Assembly (NCBI RefSeq): GCF_040361435.1
Contig: NZ_APNL01000013.1
Span: forward strand, 62,001 to 126,000
DNA from: Salinisphaera sp002433465
Lineage (GTDB): Bacteria > Pseudomonadota > Gammaproteobacteria > Nevskiales > Salinisphaeraceae
Direction of reading: 5' to 3'
Length of the DNA: 64,000 nt
Below the pieces are notes generated by a model. The model made no database searches. It was not told the origin of the DNA and was given only the letters and a program-made list of their open reading frames with translations. Shown piece by piece: positions 60,160-64,000 of the stretch. The first letter of the stretch is position 1; every line of letters begins with the position of its first letter. The position numbers were made by a program, and so were the translations under genes.

Positions 60160-60447
60160 GGAAGCTCTGCATAACCTGTCACGGTCGCGCCGGCGTGCTT
60201 TGCGCGTGATTGATAAGGAAGTGAGAGCGTAGCGTGCCCAAGCGCAAAAAAAAGTGGCACGGTAGCGAACACTGACGCCGATCAAGCGCGCGCAAAGCCG
60301 GCGGCCCGCAAGGGGTTCGGCCTCACAGACGCCGCGGCTGCGTTGCCAAGCTTGACCTGCCAATACGGCAGGCGCTGCGCTTTGACGCCTTGCCGCACCG
60401 TCTGTGAGGACTCGAACGCGAACCGCGAGAGGTTATGCAGAGCTTCC
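60160..60447. mobile_element. MITE-like element, copy B (inverted relative to A)
   Basis: A ~288-bp copy of the element at 1557-1842 in the opposite orientation, flanked by TTAA (60156-60159 and 60448-60451) with the same GGAAGCTCTGCATAACCT ends. The copies differ at scattered bases and short indels only, so transposition was fairly recent. No coding frame of its own. Confidence 0.85.
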
Positions 60448-60695
60448 TTAAGGGTCGCCGAGGGGTCGACCCAAGCAATGCATTTCGCGCCAGGCAGTTG
60501 CGCGCGGGTCAAATCGTGTGCGAGCGATCGCGGACGTGCTCGCATCGAAACATTAATATGTGGCGCGAACCCGGCCGGGCGCGCTTGCATAGCCCGCTTT
60601 GGCGACCTGCGACAAGGGCCCGAGCGCCGGGGAACCCTCATCGTCCGCCCGGCCCCGGCGCGCATTTCGCGTGCATGACCATCAATGGAGTGCCC

Positions 60696-61445
60696 ATGGC
60701 ATCCGGCAACCCGGCCCTGACCCGAAAGACCTTCGATGCGCTGCCGAGCACCGGCGAGCGCATGACGCTCAACGGCACGGTCCACAAAACCGAGCTGTTG
60801 CTGCTGTTGACCATCGCCAGCGCCTTCATGAGCTGGCGCGTTGGCCTCGATATGCTGATGACGAGCTACCAGCCCATGGGCACGCTCGGCCCCTGGATTC
60901 TGGGTGCCTCGATCGGCGGGCTGGTCATCGCGCTGGCCATCATCTTCCGTAAACACTGGGCGCCGTTTCTGGCGCCCTTGTATGCCATCGTCGAAGGCGT
61001 GGTGATCGGACTGCTCTCCATGCTGCTGGAAATGGAGTTCCCCGGCATCGCGCTGCAGGCGGCGACCCTGACGTTTGCCACCCTCGCCGCCCTGCTCATG
61101 GCCTATCGCTCGGGCCTGATCCGCGCGACCGAGAATTTCAAGCTGGGCGTGGTCGCCGCCACCGGCGGCATCTTCGTGGTCTATCTCTTCGATCTGGTTA
61201 TGCGCCTGTTCGGCATGCCCATCGGCTTCATCCACGACAACAGCTGGATGGGCATTGGCTTCAGCCTGCTGGTCGTGATCATCGCCGCTCTCAATCTGGT
61301 GCTCGACTTCGACTTCATCGAAACCGGCGTCGAGCGCGGCGCGCCGGCCTATATGGAGTGGTATGGCGCCTTTGGTTTGCTGGTGACGCTGATCTGGCTG
61401 TACCTGGAAATTCTGCGTCTGCTGGCCAAGGCGCGCAGCCGCTAG
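60696..61445 (+). CDS. Bax inhibitor-1/YccA-type membrane protein
   Basis: A 249-residue protein with seven hydrophobic segments. ATG preceded by GGAG; longer frames run into the MITE. GAPAYMEWYGAFGLLVTLIWLYLEILRLLAK near the end is typical of the YetJ/YccA subgroup, which leak protons and calcium or buffer FtsH activity. FDFIETGVE includes acidic residues in the last loop. The TAG stop is part of a CTAG that begins a second MITE-like element. Confidence 0.85.
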   Translation: MASGNPALTRKTFDALPSTGERMTLNGTVHKTELLLLLTIASAFMSWRVGLDMLMTSYQPMGTLGPWILGASIGGLVIALAIIFRKHWAPFLAPLYAIVEGVVIGLLSMLLEMEFPGIALQAATLTFATLAALLMAYRSGLIRATENFKLGVVAATGGIFVVYLFDLVMRLFGMPIGFIHDNSWMGIGFSLLVVIIAALNLVLDFDFIETGVERGAPAYMEWYGAFGLLVTLIWLYLEILRLLAKARSR

Positions 61446-61560
61446 GGCGTGTCGTCATAAGATAATACGGCGCATCGGCGGCCAAGCCGCGGCAAGACAA
61501 GGCATCGCGAGCGGCGCGTGGTTATTCCACGCAAGCGAGCCCCTGAAAATCGACTATGGC
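61442..61560. mobile_element. MITE-like element related to 31785-31896
   Basis: Starts CTAG-GGCGTGTCGTCATAAG and includes AAGACAAGGC and CACGCAAGCGA, which match the reverse complement of the element at 31785-31896 (AAGACAAGGC, GCAACGCAGCGA). Diverged; the right end is uncertain. As before the left CTAG covers a stop codon. Confidence 0.45.
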
Positions 61561-61801
61561 GCCGGATTGCCGGGGCTTGGCCGTCGACCGATCGTTATTC
61601 GTTGGGTGTTTCCCGCACAGGGGTCGTTGCGCCGGACCCTAGCCCCGCTCGGCTGCACGGCTGCACGGCTATCGCTGATATCTCTACACTACGCGAACGG
61701 GCCGCGGGCTGACCCGGACGCAGTCCGTTTCGGCAGCGGACAACGGCGTGCGCCCACGGCCCGGCCCCAGCTACGCTGGCCGCGGGCACCCTACCTACTG
61801 G

Positions 61802-63481
61802 ATGACTTTGGACGACGCCGTGCACAACTGCGACACGACTCAGCCCCCCGAGACGGGCCCGTTTGCTGCCTATCTCGCCCGTCAGCTGGTTGCCCAGAAA
61901 GGCTATTCGCACGACCTGACGGTGGCCGAACTCGAGCCCGCGCGAGCCGCCTGCGATTACCTGTTGATCCGACACGACGGCATGCAGTTCAGCGCGATTT
62001 GTATTGTCGACTGCGAGGCGGATGCCACGCATGCCTTCGGGTTATCCGTCGAACAGGCGCGTGACGCCATCGATGCCTGCCGTGGCTACGCGGGCCGGAT
62101 GGGCTTTTCGAGAATGCCGGTCCAGCTGCATGTGATCGAGGTGCGTGCCGGCGCGGTCGACACACCAACGCGCCAGCGTCTGGCGGCCTACAAACGCCGC
62201 TCGATATTTTCCAAGGGTGTGCTCAACGCCTGGGCGCTCGGCACCGCTAACGCCTCGGTCTGGAGCAATGCCCCGGCGCCGATGCGCTGGGGGCTGGGGC
62301 GCTGGTTCAAGGGCTTGCTCGCGGGCCCGCGCCGGGCCGCCAGCCCCGATGCCGACGGCCAGCGGCTGCGCGCGGTGACGCCGGGCTGGCCCTGGCTGAG
62401 CTTCTTGATAGCGGCTGCGCTCATCGCCGTGTACGGCCTCCAGATCGTGTTTGCCATTCCACCGGGCAACGGCGTACCCGGCTTCGATAGCCAGACCCTG
62501 TTCGCACTGGGCGGGCTGAACCCCGCCGCCGTGTTCGGCAACGGCGAGTGGTATCGCCTGGCCAGTGCCATCATGCTGCATGGCGGCCTGCTGCATCTGC
62601 TGTTCAATCTCGTCGCCTTGTTGCTGGCCGGTTTCTCGGCCGAGCGGCTGATGGGTTCGGCATGGTTTGCGGCCACCTTCGCGCTGGGCGGTGCGTCCGG
62701 CGCCGCGCTATCGCTGTACCTGGGCCCACCGGGCATGGTCGTGGTAGGCGCCTCGGGGGCCATCATGGCGCTGCTCGCGGCCGGCCTGATCTGCAGTTTC
62801 CGGCTGGTGGACAACGCCGAACGTCTGCAGGTCCAGATGCGGCTGATGTTCATGCTGATTCCGTCGCTCATTCCGAGCGCGACCAGCCACGCTATCGGCG
62901 GCGCGACCGACTATGCCGCCCACTTCGGCGGCGCGCTGGCCGGCACGCTGATCGGCATTTTGCTGCGCGCGATCTGGCGCCGTCATGGCGCGACCCCGCC
63001 CGGTCAGGCGCTGGCCGCGCTCGTGGCCGGCGCGGCGCTGCTTTTGCTTGCCGGATCGGCCACCGCGGTAGCCAAGAACTATCCGCGCTATGCCGACGTG
63101 GTCGAGTACATCCCGGCCGATGCGATTCCGGATCGGTGGTCGGATCTGTCCGCCGACGAGGCAGCCAATCTCGTCGCTGCCTATCCCGAGGATCCACGTG
63201 GCCACTACACGCTGGGCCGGCGGCTGCTGATCGACGAGCGCTATGTCGACGCCGAGCGTGCGTTTCGCGACGCGCTGGCCGCCTACCGGGCCCATGCCGA
63301 CGACTTTCTCGATGCTTTCGAGCCCGAGGTACGCGTGTTCATCGCCCTGAGTCTGGCCTTGCAGGGGCAGTCCGCCGAAGCCCGTCGCGAAGCCGCACCG
63401 CTATGCGCGCAATTCCACCAGGGCGAAATCCATCAGGCCCTGGCCGCCACCGATCTGTGCAAACCCGCGGATCAGCCGTAG
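61802..63481 (+). CDS. Rhomboid-family intramembrane protease with soluble N- and C-terminal parts
   Basis: A 559-residue protein starting at MTLDDAVHN. An N-terminal soluble region (~1-170) is followed by a six-helix rhomboid core (~190-425). Nucleophile Ser is in VVVGASGAIMALLAAG (GxSG) and the catalytic His in DYAAHFGGALAGTLIG; HGGLLHLLFNLVALLLAG is the first conserved helix. A helical region (~450-559) at the end with DPRGHYTLGRRLLIDERYVDAERAFRDALAAYRAH looks like TPR repeats. Both catalytic residues are present. Substrate unknown. The extra ends are unusual for a small rhomboid. Confidence 0.9.
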   Translation: MTLDDAVHNCDTTQPPETGPFAAYLARQLVAQKGYSHDLTVAELEPARAACDYLLIRHDGMQFSAICIVDCEADATHAFGLSVEQARDAIDACRGYAGRMGFSRMPVQLHVIEVRAGAVDTPTRQRLAAYKRRSIFSKGVLNAWALGTANASVWSNAPAPMRWGLGRWFKGLLAGPRRAASPDADGQRLRAVTPGWPWLSFLIAAALIAVYGLQIVFAIPPGNGVPGFDSQTLFALGGLNPAAVFGNGEWYRLASAIMLHGGLLHLLFNLVALLLAGFSAERLMGSAWFAATFALGGASGAALSLYLGPPGMVVVGASGAIMALLAAGLICSFRLVDNAERLQVQMRLMFMLIPSLIPSATSHAIGGATDYAAHFGGALAGTLIGILLRAIWRRHGATPPGQALAALVAGAALLLLAGSATAVAKNYPRYADVVEYIPADAIPDRWSDLSADEAANLVAAYPEDPRGHYTLGRRLLIDERYVDAERAFRDALAAYRAHADDFLDAFEPEVRVFIALSLALQGQSAEARREAAPLCAQFHQGEIHQALAATDLCKPADQP

Positions 63482-64000
63482 CGCCAGACTTCGATATTGT
63501 GTTCCCGCGCCACGCGATAACCACGCCCTGAGGGCACCGCCCGCGCCAGCCCGAGCTGTTCGAGCCGCATCCGAACGCGCTGCAACGCGGCGTCGTTGAC
63601 GATGGCCATGGTATCGGCGGCGCGCTGCAGCACGTAGAGCAGATACGGCTCCACGCCCACGTCGATGGGCGCGCCGCGATAACGCGTGGCCACCGTGCCG
63701 AGCTGGCGCCGATGCGGCTTGTCGGTCACCGGCGTGCCGTCGCCCGGTTTGTGCTCTGCAATCCAGTCGTCGATGAAGGCGAGCTTGTCGTCGAGCTCGG
63801 GGAAGATCTCTTCGGCGACATAGGCCAGAAACGGTTCCAGCGATGGCGGAATCGCATCGTCGGCAACCAGCACCGCTTCCTGTTCCGGGTACTCGACCCG
63901 ATCCAGGCCCGGCGCGTTCATGCGCTCGACCCAGCGAAAAACCCGTGGCGCGCGTGTTTTCATGATCTGCGCCGGCACCGGATCGCGGCCCAGATGGGCG
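63472..64000 (-). CDS. Glutathione S-transferase family protein (5' end missing)
   Basis: The C-terminal ~175 residues of a cytoplasmic GST-like protein; the N-terminal thioredoxin part lies outside the window. The frame is open to the edge with AHLGRDPVPAQIMKTRAPRVFRWVERMN, typical of the helical domain in a group of proteobacterial GSTs. Its stop overlaps the rhomboid stop by ten bases on the other strand. Confidence 0.85.
   Translation of the reverse strand, partial: AHLGRDPVPAQIMKTRAPRVFRWVERMNAPGLDRVEYPEQEAVLVADDAIPPSLEPFLAYVAEEIFPELDDKLAFIDDWIAEHKPGDGTPVTDKPHRRQLGTVATRYRGAPIDVGVEPYLLYVLQRAADTMAIVNDAALQRVRMRLEQLGLARAVPSGRGYRVAREHNIEVWRYG

Noticed and set aside
1..64000. tRNA, rRNA or CRISPR arrays
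   Set aside because: No rRNA segment or regular spacer-repeat array was seen, and no cloverleaf was recognised by eye. A tRNA covariance search would be decisive.

Overview
The window is high-GC DNA with dense, short-spaced genes typical of a free-living gammaproteobacterium. The gene set includes LpxO-type lipid A hydroxylase, isocitrate lyase, cyanase, three MscS-type channels, a BCCT osmolyte carrier, and many c-di-GMP and PAS signalling proteins. It fits a halophilic or marine lineage such as Salinisphaera. That assignment is inference from gene content: there is no rRNA in the window, and I recognise no tRNA.

Layout: 1-4.5 kb holds a membrane diguanylate cyclase, a MITE-like element, a DUF3750 protein and a beta-CASP nuclease. 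4.7-8.2 kb is an AT-richer accessory island. It has ccdA with a frameshifted ccdB, then minus-strand gene cassettes separated by four clear, closely related attC sites and one degenerate one. No integrase is visible, so it looks like an integron cassette array without its integrase (a CALIN). 8.2-13.4 kb has a C45-family Ntn hydrolase and a minus-strand cluster of cyanase, formate/nitrite-type channel, PP2C-kinase fusion and lactonase-like enzyme. 13.6-20.9 kb carries MscS channels, an AP-superfamily phosphodiesterase, LpxO, a FrnE-like DsbA and an XRE protein. 21.1-23.9 kb is a radical SAM/UdgX DNA-repair pair with a LexA-like box at its start. 24.0-28.0 kb is a five-PAS soluble chemoreceptor with a triple-CheW protein. 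28-34 kb has a third MscS, nitroreductase, hydrolase, second FNT channel, ArfB and a BCCT carrier, with two kinds of intergenic repeat. 34.5-50.6 kb is dominated by c-di-GMP enzymes, including a bacteriophytochrome-GGDEF protein coupled to a heme oxygenase, interleaved with aceA, ada and small DUF genes. 51-64 kb has a UDG-family protein, SURF1, a DAHP synthase behind an aromatic-codon leader peptide and terminator (an apparent attenuator), another GGDEF protein, metY, an EAL-CBS-GGDEF protein, a second MITE copy, a BI-1/YccA protein, a rhomboid protease and a GST cut by the window edge.

Themes: seven proteins make, break or sense c-di-GMP; osmotic and turgor functions recur; three loci repair uracil or alkylated DNA. 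The observations most worth checking are the attC array without integrase, the aromatic leader-peptide attenuator of DAHP synthase, the LexA-like box touching the start codon of the radical SAM/UdgX operon, the broken ccdB beside an intact ccdA and operator-like palindrome, and the two near-identical MITEs 58 kb apart in opposite orientation.
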